From positions 1 through 64,000 of the forward strand of contig PBOJ01000017.1 of assembly GCA_002724315.1 (NCBI GenBank): a DNA stretch of 64,000 bases, given 5' to 3'. Both the position numbers and the translations under genes were made by a program. Origin of the DNA: Planctomycetaceae bacterium (lineage in GTDB: Bacteria; Planctomycetota; Planctomycetia; Planctomycetales; Planctomycetaceae). Positions 35,281 to 43,624 of this stretch are shown here, piece after piece (position 1 is the first letter of the stretch; each line of letters starts with the position of its first letter). The notes under the pieces are model-generated. The model worked only from the letters and a program-made list of their open reading frames with translations, did no database searches and had not been told where the DNA came from.

Positions 35281-36192
35281 ATGTTCTCTCTGCAACCACG
35301 AACACTCCTGACACTGGTCGCCATCCTGGGATCGTCAACACCCGGCCTGTTGGCTGCAGACGCGCCCCAGCCTGACGAAGCCCCCACGTGGCAGTTGGCG
35401 TTCAAGTTCACCCCCGAACAGGTGGTGCGTTACGAGGACCGCTTTCACAGCACGATCCGCCTGCAGAAGGCCAACCAGACGGTTCGGATCCTCAACAATC
35501 GCAAGAGCCGCAAGCACTACCGGGTGCTGTCTGTTGACAAGAAAGGGCAGGGGCTGGTCGAGACGGTCATTGACCACATCAAAATCCGCGCCCAGCAGGG
35601 CGATGAACCGGCCATCAACATTGACAGTTCCGACGGCCCCGACTCGTGCCCGGTCAATTTCCGGACGCTGCTGGCCACCATCGGTCGTCCAATCGCTCGC
35701 AGCCGCTGTGACAGTTCCGGGAAACTGCTCAACGTGCTCTCGATCAGCAAGGCATGGCTGAAAGCCCACCCCGGCGCCTCCAACCAGTCCCTGGCCACGT
35801 CACTGCAAAAACAGGGATTCCTCGTCCCGTTGCCCGAAGAACCGATCTCCATCGGCGGCACCTGGGAGGAAACGCACGAGGCGACAACTTCTGACCGGGT
35901 CGGCAAACGTCACCGGATCACGCTGAAGAAGATCTATTCGCTGCAGAAAGTCGACAAGGACCTCGCGACCATCACCTGGAAAACCATCCGGCTGACCCCG
36001 GTCACCGACCCGCGACTGCTCGCACAGCTCATCCAGCTCGTCGACACCGGCAAGGTCGTCCTGGACATCGACCGTGGAGTGGTGATCTCCAAGACCAGCA
36101 ACATCGACCGCACGCTGGTCGGTCCATTCGGAGCCGACACTCTGATGATCGCCCGCACCAAACACGAGCTGCTGCTATCCGAAGGTGATTGA
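35281..36192 (+). CDS. Secreted protein of unknown function
   Basis: Protein of 303 residues. The N-terminal MFSLQPRTLLTLVAILGSSTPGLLAA is a signal peptide with a likely cleavage after AA. The rest is mainly beta-strand, with WQLAFKFTPEQVVRYEDRFHSTIRL, a central Lys-rich KRHRITLKKIYSLQKV and a C-terminal VVLDIDRGVVISKTSNI, a pattern common to planctomycete proteins of roughly this size with no known role. I recognise no catalytic residues. GGAG lies 10 bases before the ATG. A strong promoter for the next gene overlaps its stop codon. Confidence 0.75.
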   Translation: MFSLQPRTLLTLVAILGSSTPGLLAADAPQPDEAPTWQLAFKFTPEQVVRYEDRFHSTIRLQKANQTVRILNNRKSRKHYRVLSVDKKGQGLVETVIDHIKIRAQQGDEPAINIDSSDGPDSCPVNFRTLLATIGRPIARSRCDSSGKLLNVLSISKAWLKAHPGASNQSLATSLQKQGFLVPLPEEPISIGGTWEETHEATTSDRVGKRHRITLKKIYSLQKVDKDLATITWKTIRLTPVTDPRLLAQLIQLVDTGKVVLDIDRGVVISKTSNIDRTLVGPFGADTLMIARTKHELLLSEGD

Positions 36193-36216
36193 CCGGGCGA
36201 CGGTTTCTCCTAAAAT
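36189..36216 (+). promoter_or_regulatory. Promoter of the diadenylate cyclase gene
   Basis: TTGACC at 36189-36194 and TAAAAT at 36211-36216 are separated by 16 bases, each with five of six consensus bases. The -35 box overlaps the stop of the preceding gene. The start codon is at 36260, giving a leader of about 36 bases. Confidence 0.55.
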
Positions 36217-36259
36217 TGAAGCTGACGTGAGCCTCTGACGATCGGAACCCGACAGCTTC

Positions 36260-37192
36260 ATGCAACGAAAGTCGCTCTCACCCACCGTTGCCGGGCTCCT
36301 GGTCGCATCCAAGCGACTGGCCAAAGAGACCGAGGCCGCGGCGGTCGTAATGCTGTCCGACTCGCCCTACAAGTTCGCCGAGATCCGCAAGAAGCTCCAG
36401 CCGTCCCAATTACTGGTTGCCAGCAACAACCCCGACGTGCAGCGGGCCGCTACCGCAGACGACGTCGATCTCGTGCCGCTCGACTCGTCCTCCGAAACCC
36501 GTCAGGTTCAGCTCAGCCAGGCCCTGCTCGAAGCCATCGCCGACGAACACCTCGAAAGTGGCGACACGATTGTGGCTCTCTATTCCGGGTACGAACGCGA
36601 CACCATCGACTCGCTCTCGATCATCAATCTCGGCGACCACCTGGCCAAACTGACCTCTCGCGACCTGCAGCGACTCGAAACCAAGGTCCCACTGGAGACA
36701 CTTCGCTCGGTCGTCGACCTCGCAGTGGAAATCGGCCGAGAGGGCCGCGAGGGAAAACCCGTGGGCACGATGTTCGTCGTCGGCAGCCACCGCAAGGTCC
36801 TCCCGCTCTCCGAGGAGGGTGTTCACGACCCGTTCAAGGGATACCCTCAACGGGAACGCGAGATTCATATGCGGCGGGTTCGTGAGAGTGTGAAGGAGAT
36901 CGCCCAGCTCGACGGCGCCTTCATCGTGTCCTCCGACGGTGTAGTCCAGTCGGCCGGCCGGATCCTCAGGGCCGCAGCGAGCGGCCTGACACTCTCCAAG
37001 GGCCTGGGCGCACGACACTGGGCCGCCGCCGCCATCACCAAGACCACTCCGGCCGTGGCAATCGCCGTGTCAGAATCCAATGGCACCGTGCGGATCTTCC
37101 AGGACGGCACGGTCATGCTGCGAATCGAACCCATGGACAGGGCGATGACCTGGCACGACGTGGAAACCGAACCGCCAACTCCCGGCGACTGA
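36260..37192 (+). CDS. Diadenylate cyclase, CdaZ-like
   Basis: Protein of 310 residues. The C-terminal DAC domain (about 165-300) makes cyclic di-AMP from two ATP. It shows the DGA site in QLDGAFIVSSDGVVQSAGRIL, GLGARHWAAAAITK at the place of the RHR site (third residue Trp), and AVSESNGTVRIFQDG. The N-terminal half (about 10-125) resembles the pyruvate-kinase C-terminal-like domain found in CdaZ-type cyclases rather than the membrane helices of CdaA or the DNA-binding part of DisA. It is therefore probably soluble. It has its own promoter. Effector proteins are not seen nearby. Confidence 0.82.
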   Translation: MQRKSLSPTVAGLLVASKRLAKETEAAAVVMLSDSPYKFAEIRKKLQPSQLLVASNNPDVQRAATADDVDLVPLDSSSETRQVQLSQALLEAIADEHLESGDTIVALYSGYERDTIDSLSIINLGDHLAKLTSRDLQRLETKVPLETLRSVVDLAVEIGREGREGKPVGTMFVVGSHRKVLPLSEEGVHDPFKGYPQREREIHMRRVRESVKEIAQLDGAFIVSSDGVVQSAGRILRAAASGLTLSKGLGARHWAAAAITKTTPAVAIAVSESNGTVRIFQDGTVMLRIEPMDRAMTWHDVETEPPTPGD

Positions 37193-37235
37193 CCCCCGGC
37201 AATGCCTGGAAACAAAAAGTCGCAGACGAGCCAAA

Positions 37236-37263
37236 TTGGACCAAGTCGTCTAGGAGATAAACT
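37236..37263 (+). promoter_or_regulatory. Possible promoter of the DUF11 gene
   Basis: TTGGAC at 37236 and TAAACT at 37258 with a 16-base spacer lie in the 179-base gap before the DUF11 gene. Modest consensus match; the leader would be about 100 bases. Confidence 0.3.
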
Positions 37264-37371
37264 GGCCATCTGTTACCGTTCTCGCGTTGTGAAGGATTCG
37301 ATTGAATAGCAACCAGCGACGCACCTCCTCGGCAGGCGATGCGTCCCTGGCAGTTTCGGGAAAGGACTCCC

Positions 37372-39759
37372 ATGCTCCGTGGCCTCACGATTTTCACCAG
37401 TCTCCTCGCTGTCGTGTCCCTGAGCGCCCTGGTGGCGATCCAGGTACAACGAAGCCTTGACGACAACCCGGCAGTGAATGCCGCCGGCGAAGCCGAATTC
37501 GCTGACAACGACGAACTCGACCTCGGCGAACCGGCTTCACTTGCTGAACCCGACCAGGGTTTCGAACCCGGCCAAGGGGTGGCGGCGCTGCAGAGCGAAC
37601 CAGCCGTGACGCCGGCTGCCGCAACCCTGCCCGCGACTGCCCCGGCCTTCGATGCCCCGCCCTCGTCCCCGCCCCCCACTTCTCCAGCTCCGCTGACGCC
37701 TGACCCGGCAGCATTCCCCACTTCGCGACCGACGGTGCCCACGCCTCCGCCAACCACGCCTCCGGCAACCACGCCTCCGGCAACCACGCCTCCGGCAACT
37801 ACGCCTCCGGCAACCACGGCGGCCCCGACCGCCCCCTCTCCGACCATCGCGTCCGATGCCTTTCCGCCGCCCCCTGTCCTCGAGCCCCCGGCGGCCTTCC
37901 CGACGCCGCCGCAGTCCACAGAGATACCGGCCGAGCCAACCAGCCCCCCACCGACCACATCCCCGTCGGCCCGAACCATTCTGCCGGCTTCCTCGGACAA
38001 CGCTCCCTCCGCACCACCGCCTGCAGCGGCCGCCAAGGACCAGCCCAGGACCATCGACCTTGCCGAGCCTTCGACCGGCCGACCTCTCGCCGATCCGTCC
38101 CCGGCCGCACTCAATGCTCCGACAGGACGGGAACTGCCCGAGGCTCCGAAAAACATTTCACCCGACGCGGCCCAACCGGCCGCCGCCAAATCCAACCCAC
38201 TGGTTGGCATTGCCACCGTCGATCCACAGGCGCCACGAGGTCGCCAGCAGCCGCAACTGGAAATCACCAAGACAATCCCGGCCAATGGAGTGATCGGTGA
38301 GCCATTGGTTTACTCCATCAAGATCCGCAACACGGGCACCACTGCGGCCCACGCCGTGATTCTCGAAGACCCCATTCCCAACGGAGCGAAGCTGACCGGT
38401 ACGGTTCCGCAGGCCGAACTTACTGACGGCCAGCTGACCTGGTCGCTGGGAACCATGCCGCCCGGGGGCGAACACAAGATCATGGTCCGCGTAATCCCAA
38501 CGGTCGCCGGCGACCTGGGCAGCACCGCCACGATCCGGTTCGCCGCACATGCCGCCGCAGTCAGCCGCATTGCCAGCGCCGCGCCAGCTCAGCCGACGGA
38601 CCCGGTCACCACGTTGAAGCCGTCACCGCGGGCCACTCCGGCTATCCCGCCAAAGTCGGCCATTGACACGATTCCCGCTCCGGCCTCGCCACAACCCGCC
38701 GTCAACCAGCAGACCGGTCTGACCCTGGACATCGCAGCACCACCACAGGCCGCCGTCGGCGAAACCGTCACATTGCAGTTCACCCTGACCAACAATACAC
38801 GGACCCCCCAAAGCGGCGTGATCCTCCGTAACGTGATCCCCAAGGAACTGGACCACCCGGCCGGAACCGATCTCGAGTACCCTTTGCCCTCGCTGGCGGC
38901 TGGCCAGAGCAAGGTGATCAAACTTCAGGTGAAAGCCAAGCTCAACGGCGAGGCTGTCAGTCGCGCCACCCTGGCATCCGGACAGACCGTCCTGGCCAGC
39001 AACCAGAAAATCATCCGTATCGGGGCCACACCAACGCTTGCGATCGAGCAGTCCGTGCCGGACCGTGTCAGCATCGGTACAGCTGCCGCGCTGAAAACGA
39101 CCATCTCGAACAACACCCGCGTCCCGTCGCCGGCCGCTACGCTCACGCAGACCCTGGCTCCCGGGCTGGATTTCATCGCCGCCAGCAACCAGGGACGATT
39201 CGATCCGGTCAACGGCCGGATCAGCTGGCCGGTATCGCCCATCAATCCCGGCGACTCGGTGACATTCACCACCACGGCCCGGCCTCGACAGGCCGGCAAG
39301 ACCTTGGCCAGCCTGGTCCGTCTGTCCGAGGGAACCCGGACCCTGGCCACGTCGTCGAAAACGATGCGGACCACCGGTTTCCCCGCCCCGAACCTGAACA
39401 TTTCCGGAATCCAGGCTCCGGCGACCGTGGGTCGGAATTTCGACATCACTTTCAACCTGTCAAACGGGGGCAGCAGCCCGGTCACCCACAGTCGGCTGAA
39501 CATCAACCTGCCCGAGTCGCTTCAGATCATCAATATCACCGGCGGAAAACGCGCGGTGGACGGCAAGACGGGCAGCCTGAGCATCATTCCCTCACAGGAC
39601 GCAATCGCCGGAGGCCAGGCTCGAAAGATCGTCGTCACTGTCCGGTCGACGGTTCCCGGCCAGCAGTTGCTACAGACTCAATTCGCCTGTGACCAACTGG
39701 CACAGCCGCTGGCTCGCACCGACGCGGTTACGACACTGCCTCGCTCGATTACGCCATGA
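37372..39759 (+). CDS. Large secreted DUF11-repeat surface protein
   Basis: Protein of 795 residues. A signal anchor ([25 protein letters not shown]) leads into about 250 residues of Pro/Ala/Thr/Ser-rich linker. At least three DUF11-type Ig-like domains follow, around 300-400, 440-550 and 560-660, each with patterns like [19 protein letters not shown] and [22 protein letters not shown]. Such proteins are surface or cell-wall components, often linked to crateriform surface layers in planctomycetes. GGAAAGGA precedes the ATG at 37372. A 15-base tandem repeat lies in the linker (37741-37815). The stop overlaps the queF start (ATGA). Confidence 0.88.
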   Translation: MLRGLTIFTSLLAVVSLSALVAIQVQRSLDDNPAVNAAGEAEFADNDELDLGEPASLAEPDQGFEPGQGVAALQSEPAVTPAAATLPATAPAFDAPPSSPPPTSPAPLTPDPAAFPTSRPTVPTPPPTTPPATTPPATTPPATTPPATTAAPTAPSPTIASDAFPPPPVLEPPAAFPTPPQSTEIPAEPTSPPPTTSPSARTILPASSDNAPSAPPPAAAAKDQPRTIDLAEPSTGRPLADPSPAALNAPTGRELPEAPKNISPDAAQPAAAKSNPLVGIATVDPQAPRGRQQPQLEITKTIPANGVIGEPLVYSIKIRNTGTTAAHAVILEDPIPNGAKLTGTVPQAELTDGQLTWSLGTMPPGGEHKIMVRVIPTVAGDLGSTATIRFAAHAAAVSRIASAAPAQPTDPVTTLKPSPRATPAIPPKSAIDTIPAPASPQPAVNQQTGLTLDIAAPPQAAVGETVTLQFTLTNNTRTPQSGVILRNVIPKELDHPAGTDLEYPLPSLAAGQSKVIKLQVKAKLNGEAVSRATLASGQTVLASNQKIIRIGATPTLAIEQSVPDRVSIGTAAALKTTISNNTRVPSPAATLTQTLAPGLDFIAASNQGRFDPVNGRISWPVSPINPGDSVTFTTTARPRQAGKTLASLVRLSEGTRTLATSSKTMRTTGFPAPNLNISGIQAPATVGRNFDITFNLSNGGSSPVTHSRLNINLPESLQIINITGGKRAVDGKTGSLSIIPSQDAIAGGQARKIVVTVRSTVPGQQLLQTQFACDQLAQPLARTDAVTTLPRSITP
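37741..37815 (+). repeat. Tandem 15-bp repeat, five copies, in coding linker
   Basis: Five consecutive copies of ACGCCTCCGGCAACC with single-base variants encode TPPATT-type units in the Pro/Thr-rich linker of the DUF11 protein. The copy number may vary between strains because slippage is likely. Confidence 0.9.
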
Positions 39760-40142
39760 TCGAGCCCACTGGTGACATCCTCGAGACCTTCGAGAACCCG
39801 TATCCCGACCGGGATTACGTCATCGAGACGGTGTGTCCCGAGTTCACCTCGATGTGCCCAAAGACCGGCCAGCCCGACTTCGGCACGCTGACGATTTCGT
39901 ACATCGCCGAGGCGACCTGTTACGAACTGAAGTCTCTGAAACTGTACTTGCAGCAGTTCCGCAACCACGGCGCGTTCTACGAAGCTGTCACCAACCGAAT
40001 CCTCGATGACCTCGTTGCGGCCACCTCGCCGCGCTGGATGGCGATCGTGGGGGAATTCACACCCCGTGGCGGGATTTCGACCACCGTCACCGTCGAGTAC
40101 GACGGATCGGAATCCGTGAGCGATACAACGGCACCCGAGTAG
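39756..40142 (+). CDS. queF: NADPH-dependent 7-cyano-7-deazaguanine reductase
   Basis: Protein of 128 residues, the short unimodular QueF that reduces preQ0 to preQ1 in queuosine biosynthesis. The catalytic Cys34 is in [10 protein letters not shown], the partner Asp41 in the same segment, and [20 protein letters not shown] and the closing [10 protein letters not shown] match the family. Start and upstream stop overlap in ATGA, so translation may be coupled to the large DUF11 gene, an unusual partner. tRNA-Glu lies 82 bases downstream with its own promoter. Confidence 0.95.
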   Translation: MIEPTGDILETFENPYPDRDYVIETVCPEFTSMCPKTGQPDFGTLTISYIAEATCYELKSLKLYLQQFRNHGAFYEAVTNRILDDLVAATSPRWMAIVGEFTPRGGISTTVTVEYDGSESVSDTTAPE

Positions 40143-40169
40143 TGGTTTTCGAGCCTCTCGCCGGGCGGG

Positions 40170-40199
40170 TTGACAGATCCGCGGCCACTCGATTACAAC
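40170..40199 (+). promoter_or_regulatory. Promoter of tRNA-Glu
   Basis: A perfect TTGACA at 40170-40175 and TACAAC at 40194-40199 are separated by 18 bases, with 25 bases between the -10 box and the mature tRNA 5' end. Confidence 0.55.
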
Positions 40200-40224
40200 G
40201 GCTTCGTCCTCATGGACACCCTTC

Positions 40225-40297
40225 GCCCCCTTCGTCTAGTGGCCTAGGATTCTGGATTCTCAGTCCAGCGACACGGGTTCAAATCCCGTAGGGGGTA
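40225..40297 (+). tRNA. tRNA-Glu (anticodon CTC)
   Basis: The cloverleaf has acceptor GCCCCCT/AGGGGGT (a G1-T72 wobble closes it), D-stem GTC/GAT, anticodon stem CTGGA/TCCAG with loop TTCTCAG (anticodon CTC, Glu), and T-stem ACGGG/CCCGT with loop TTCAAAT. The discriminator base is A, whereas bacterial tRNA-Glu usually has G, and the first pair is wobble. CCA is not encoded. A terminator follows 13 bases later. Confidence 0.9.
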
Positions 40298-40308
40298 CTC
40301 GACAAACA

Positions 40309-40350
40309 AAGCCAGCCAATCCGCTTTTGCAGCGGGTTGGCTGGCTTTTT
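40309..40350 (+). terminator. Intrinsic terminator after tRNA-Glu
   Basis: GCCAGCCAATCCGC (40311-40324) pairs with GCGGGTTGGCTGGC (40332-40345), with one wobble, around a seven-base loop, followed by five T. A-rich sequence before it could also let it act on the minus strand. Confidence 0.88.
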
Positions 40351-40508
40351 GCGCTGCCCTGGCGAATCAGGGGTCACCCTTTGCGGTGTATATTTGGGTC
40401 TGCCTCTAAGTTCAGAGATCTTGACAGAACCGGCTCGGTTGGGAAGGAAAGCACTTCGCACAATAGAGTCGCCGATCAAGCGACCCGACTCACCGACGGG
40501 GACTGCGT

Positions 40509-40530
40509 ACTGGTCACCCCCCTGACCAGT
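40509..40530. repeat. Perfect 8-bp inverted repeat with C6 loop
   Basis: ACTGGTCA and TGACCAGT flank six C, just beyond the 3' end of the GH123-like gene. No T-tract follows on either strand, so it is not a standard terminator. Role unknown. The rest of the spacer between the tRNA terminator and 40562 shows no coding pattern. Confidence 0.45.
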
Positions 40531-40562
40531 CTGAGAGAACTGGCCCCTGATAAGCACCCCAG

Positions 40563-42269
40563 TTATTTCTCCAGCGTCCGGAGCAGTTTGGCCTTCGCTT
40601 GCCGTACGGTGTCCGGGGTGGGCGACCGGAAGCCATAAAAGACGTAGGCACCGTACGCCAGCTTTTCCAGCGGCAGGAGCACGCCTCCGCCCTTCGCGAC
40701 CAAGCCGTGGCTGTACTTGCCAGGCGCCCACTGTCTCTTGTCGGCCCTGGGAAGGAGTTTGCGATTGAGCATCGCATAAAGCTGGGCATCCTCTATGGCG
40801 TCCCGCAAACCTTCCAGGGCGGGTGTGGAGTAGACAACACCGTCTTTCAGAACAGCGATCGTCTCGTTCTTATGCCAGTCGCAATAAACGTACCATGCGA
40901 AACCGTCCGTATCGTAGTAGCCGGCAAGCCAGCCATAGAGACGCACATAGAGGTAGCTGAAACGATAGACACCGTTACCGCCGCCGTAGAACCATACCTC
41001 GTCCGTCCTATCAATGAGCGTCGGCTGCTTCGCGACCAGATTACGGAAGATGTCCAGGGAGAGGAACTGCATCTGCCATTGTTCGGCGTTCTTGTTGACC
41101 TTGCGGATGAGGCCAGGGCTCCTGGGGATCGTCCCGGTCCAGGTGGTGTAAGTCCTCCAGCCCCCCTCCTTGAAGATGTCGCAGATCTTGTTGTAGCTGG
41201 GGATCTCGTCCGGCTTGATCTCGTCATTCTCCTTGGCCCAGATGGCTTTGAAGCCCTGCTTCTGGAGGTACTTTCGCCATTCGCCGGCCAGCCAGACAGC
41301 ACACCGGCGTCCTTCCGGGGTATCCACCGTGACCTCCTTGCCCAGGCAAGCAAGGGGACCGATGAAAAGAGATTGCGGGCCCATAAAGGATATGGACTTA
41401 AACCCGTATTTCATGGCGATGGCAAAAAAGGAGTCGTAGTAGGAGAAGTCCACCCGGGGGAGCGTGTCGCCTTTGAGGAGTGACGGATCGCTTCTCAACA
41501 CAGCCTGCAGCGGCTTGCCATTGATCTTCACCGGATCGTAGATCGAGAACTTGTTGATGGAGATCGCCAGTGAGTCCAGCCGCGTCTCGGCCATATTCGC
41601 AAGGTACGCATGCAGGCGTTTCTTGTATGCCTCATCCTTGTCAGGGTTGCCCGAAAGCCCGTTTATGAATCCGATTCCGCTGCTATAGCCGGTGCAGTGG
41701 ACGATGTTCCTGGGAGGCATGACGACCTTCCAGACCTTGAGCATTACAGGAAGACTCCCCAAGGATTTCCCGCTCTGTGAATGCTTGAATTCAATCGCGC
41801 CCTTGTAGACGCCAGGTTCCACCTTATGGGAGGAGAAACGCATCCAGAGCTCTTCAGTCTTTCCCTTCTTGAGCTTGAGGGGGCCCTTGAGGGGGACAAG
41901 CATGTTGACTTGGCGAGAGCGGGTGAAGAGGACCGTTTTCGCGAAGATGTCCGGGCCGGTGATGGCGACCGTGACTTCTGCGTTCTGGAGCCCGCTCACG
42001 AGGAAGCAGGCACTTTCCTTTTCGTTACGGGCAAGGTCCAGGTGAAGCGATTTCACTTCTTGCCCGGGCTGGGGTGAGAGGTCATCCAGGCTGGGCGTCA
42101 CTTGCCCGGGGCCGATGAACCACTTCTCTGTCGGTTTATCCGGAAGCTGCCAGGCCACGAACGGGGGGACTTCGGGACCGGTGCCCGGTTCAGATGCGAT
42201 CCCGGGACCGGGCATGAGCAGGCATGCTCCGACGCAAACAATAATGGTCAGGCCCAACTGTTCCCGCAT
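40563..42269 (-). CDS. Secreted GH123-like (DUF4091) glycoside hydrolase
   Basis: Protein of 568 residues. The signal peptide (MREQLGLTIIVCVGACLLM) precedes a beta-rich N-terminal domain (about 40-190) and a TIM-barrel region (about 210-530) with the DUF4091 pattern, for example AIWAKENDEIKPDEIP and LYVRLYGWLAGYYDTDGFAWYVYCDW. GH123 enzymes cleave N-acetylgalactosamine glycosides, with an Asp/Glu pair near 'ENDE'; the substrate here is unproven. AGGAGG stands six bases before the ATG at 42269, which decides the start. It has a visibly higher share of AAG/GGG codons and lower GC than genes before 40200, suggesting a different origin. Confidence 0.75.
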   Translation of the reverse strand: MREQLGLTIIVCVGACLLMPGPGIASEPGTGPEVPPFVAWQLPDKPTEKWFIGPGQVTPSLDDLSPQPGQEVKSLHLDLARNEKESACFLVSGLQNAEVTVAITGPDIFAKTVLFTRSRQVNMLVPLKGPLKLKKGKTEELWMRFSSHKVEPGVYKGAIEFKHSQSGKSLGSLPVMLKVWKVVMPPRNIVHCTGYSSGIGFINGLSGNPDKDEAYKKRLHAYLANMAETRLDSLAISINKFSIYDPVKINGKPLQAVLRSDPSLLKGDTLPRVDFSYYDSFFAIAMKYGFKSISFMGPQSLFIGPLACLGKEVTVDTPEGRRCAVWLAGEWRKYLQKQGFKAIWAKENDEIKPDEIPSYNKICDIFKEGGWRTYTTWTGTIPRSPGLIRKVNKNAEQWQMQFLSLDIFRNLVAKQPTLIDRTDEVWFYGGGNGVYRFSYLYVRLYGWLAGYYDTDGFAWYVYCDWHKNETIAVLKDGVVYSTPALEGLRDAIEDAQLYAMLNRKLLPRADKRQWAPGKYSHGLVAKGGGVLLPLEKLAYGAYVFYGFRSPTPDTVRQAKAKLLRTLEK

Positions 42270-42475
42270 GGCCATCCTCCTGTCTCGAGCCCAACCGCCA
42301 CACATACGAATGAGCTGTTTCGGGTCATTTTATTGCGGCGTCACCGGTAGACAACTTCAACTCCAAGACCGGCCGCCCAGGATCATGGTCACGGGTACAA
42401 GTGCTGATTCAATCGGCAGAGCGTTAATATCGACGACTTTGTTGACATCCGGTCGGAAGGGGTTCCTGGCACGCA

Positions 42476-43345
42476 TTATGAGCCAGCCCGTTCTCGGGAC
42501 CGGGTTTCGGAGGTCACACCCAACGTGACAAAAAGACCAAAGTGGCCACTGGCCCAAACCCCACCTCGAGGCTGATCGAGAACAATCTCCGATTCCTGCA
42601 CCCGGGCAAATCCCTTGTACAGCAAGGGGGAGCCCATAAGCACATAGTCGATGCGTCGTCGGACTTCGCTGCCCCCAAACAGGCGGTCGGCCAGTCCACG
42701 TGTGAAGTCGTTGTCGCTCGACCAGGTGTATCCCGGTTCCGTGTTTCCACTGGCGATCCAGGTATCAACGAAACACGTGCTTCGTCCCTGCAGGGACTTC
42801 AGCCCAGTCAGAAACCGAATGCTGGAAGCATCGGGCGTGGCATCCAGGTCGCCGGCGATCAGCGGAGGAAAGCCTTCGGGATCCGCATTGCGGTCTACGT
42901 AATCAGCGACGGCGACAGCCTGCATCTCGCGCTCCAGTTCCATGTGGGGTTCGAAGTGCGGCTTGGGATTCACCAGCAGCACTCGCCCCACGGGATCCGG
43001 AACTTGAATCTCGGCTGCCTGGATGGCCCGTGGAAACTCCCGCCCACGACTCGTGCTGGGCAGCTTGACCAGATCCGAGCGAACGACAGGGAAGCGACTG
43101 GCAATGGCCGTTCCGTATGGGCGATCGGGTTCCTGCAGATCAAATTGATGAACAACTTCGTAGGAGAGGCCCTCCAGAATCCGCCTCGCCTGGTCTGCCG
43201 CTTCTTCGTGCCACAGAGCTTCCTGGAACGAGACGAGATCCGGTTGCAAACGCTGGATTTCGTCACGAACCAGCCGATCCCCTGACGGGTCCGGGCGGTC
43301 GATGTTGAGGTTCAACGTGAAAACACTCAGAGGTCCTGCAAACAT
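42476..43345 (-). CDS. Endonuclease/exonuclease/phosphatase (EEP) family protein with altered SDH motif
   Basis: Protein of 289 residues of the EEP superfamily (DNase I/sphingomyelinase fold). Landmarks are FTLNLNIDRPDPSGD, DLVSFQEALW with the metal-binding Glu, PLIAGDLDATPDASS and RRIDYVLMG. The last motif should be Ser-Asp-His but reads SGHFGLFV; one base (GAC to GGC) would explain it. Without that Asp, activity may be lost, or the family branch may differ. The ATG at 43345 is favoured over a TTG ten codons earlier. Its neighbours are sugar-related genes. Confidence 0.8.
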   Translation of the reverse strand: MFAGPLSVFTLNLNIDRPDPSGDRLVRDEIQRLQPDLVSFQEALWHEEAADQARRILEGLSYEVVHQFDLQEPDRPYGTAIASRFPVVRSDLVKLPSTSRGREFPRAIQAAEIQVPDPVGRVLLVNPKPHFEPHMELEREMQAVAVADYVDRNADPEGFPPLIAGDLDATPDASSIRFLTGLKSLQGRSTCFVDTWIASGNTEPGYTWSSDNDFTRGLADRLFGGSEVRRRIDYVLMGSPLLYKGFARVQESEIVLDQPRGGVWASGHFGLFVTLGVTSETRSRERAGS

Positions 43346-43624
43346 GACGGCCGTTGTCGATGAGGTGGGGGACAAGCCTCGGGTAATACGAGAATGCGTG
43401 AACTCTCAGCATTGTGGCAATGTCTCATCGAGATCCTCAACCGACCCTGGTGCCCATACTGTGATTTCACCCAGGGCTCCCCGCGGCCGTGACAGTTGGT
43501 GTTCAGTTCCCCAGCCCCGGTGAGCAACTCTTGGCACCCCACTGCAATTGCTCCAGCACTCGTCCGGTCATTCGCAATGTCCCGATCGTCTCGGGCGACG
43601 TCGGCCTGGAGAGTTGGCCTCGCC
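43346..43624. other. Non-coding gap, possibly decayed
   Basis: No intact gene. One minus-strand frame reads RPRGALGEITVWAPGSVEDL, faintly recalling the end of a LamG-type lectin domain, but it is too short and interrupted to call a relic. Nothing else is seen. Confidence 0.3.

Noticed and set aside
37741-37815. CRISPR-like or VNTR locus
   Set aside because: The 15-bp units are contiguous with no spacers and lie in frame in a Pro/Thr-rich linker.
40225-40297. Direct repeat of the tRNA-Glu 3' end as an att site
   Set aside because: No second copy of the T-arm end was found in the window outside a chance coding match near 24241.
43346-43624. LamG domain relic
   Set aside because: Only about 20 residues in one frame look suggestive and no catalytic or structural signature is present.
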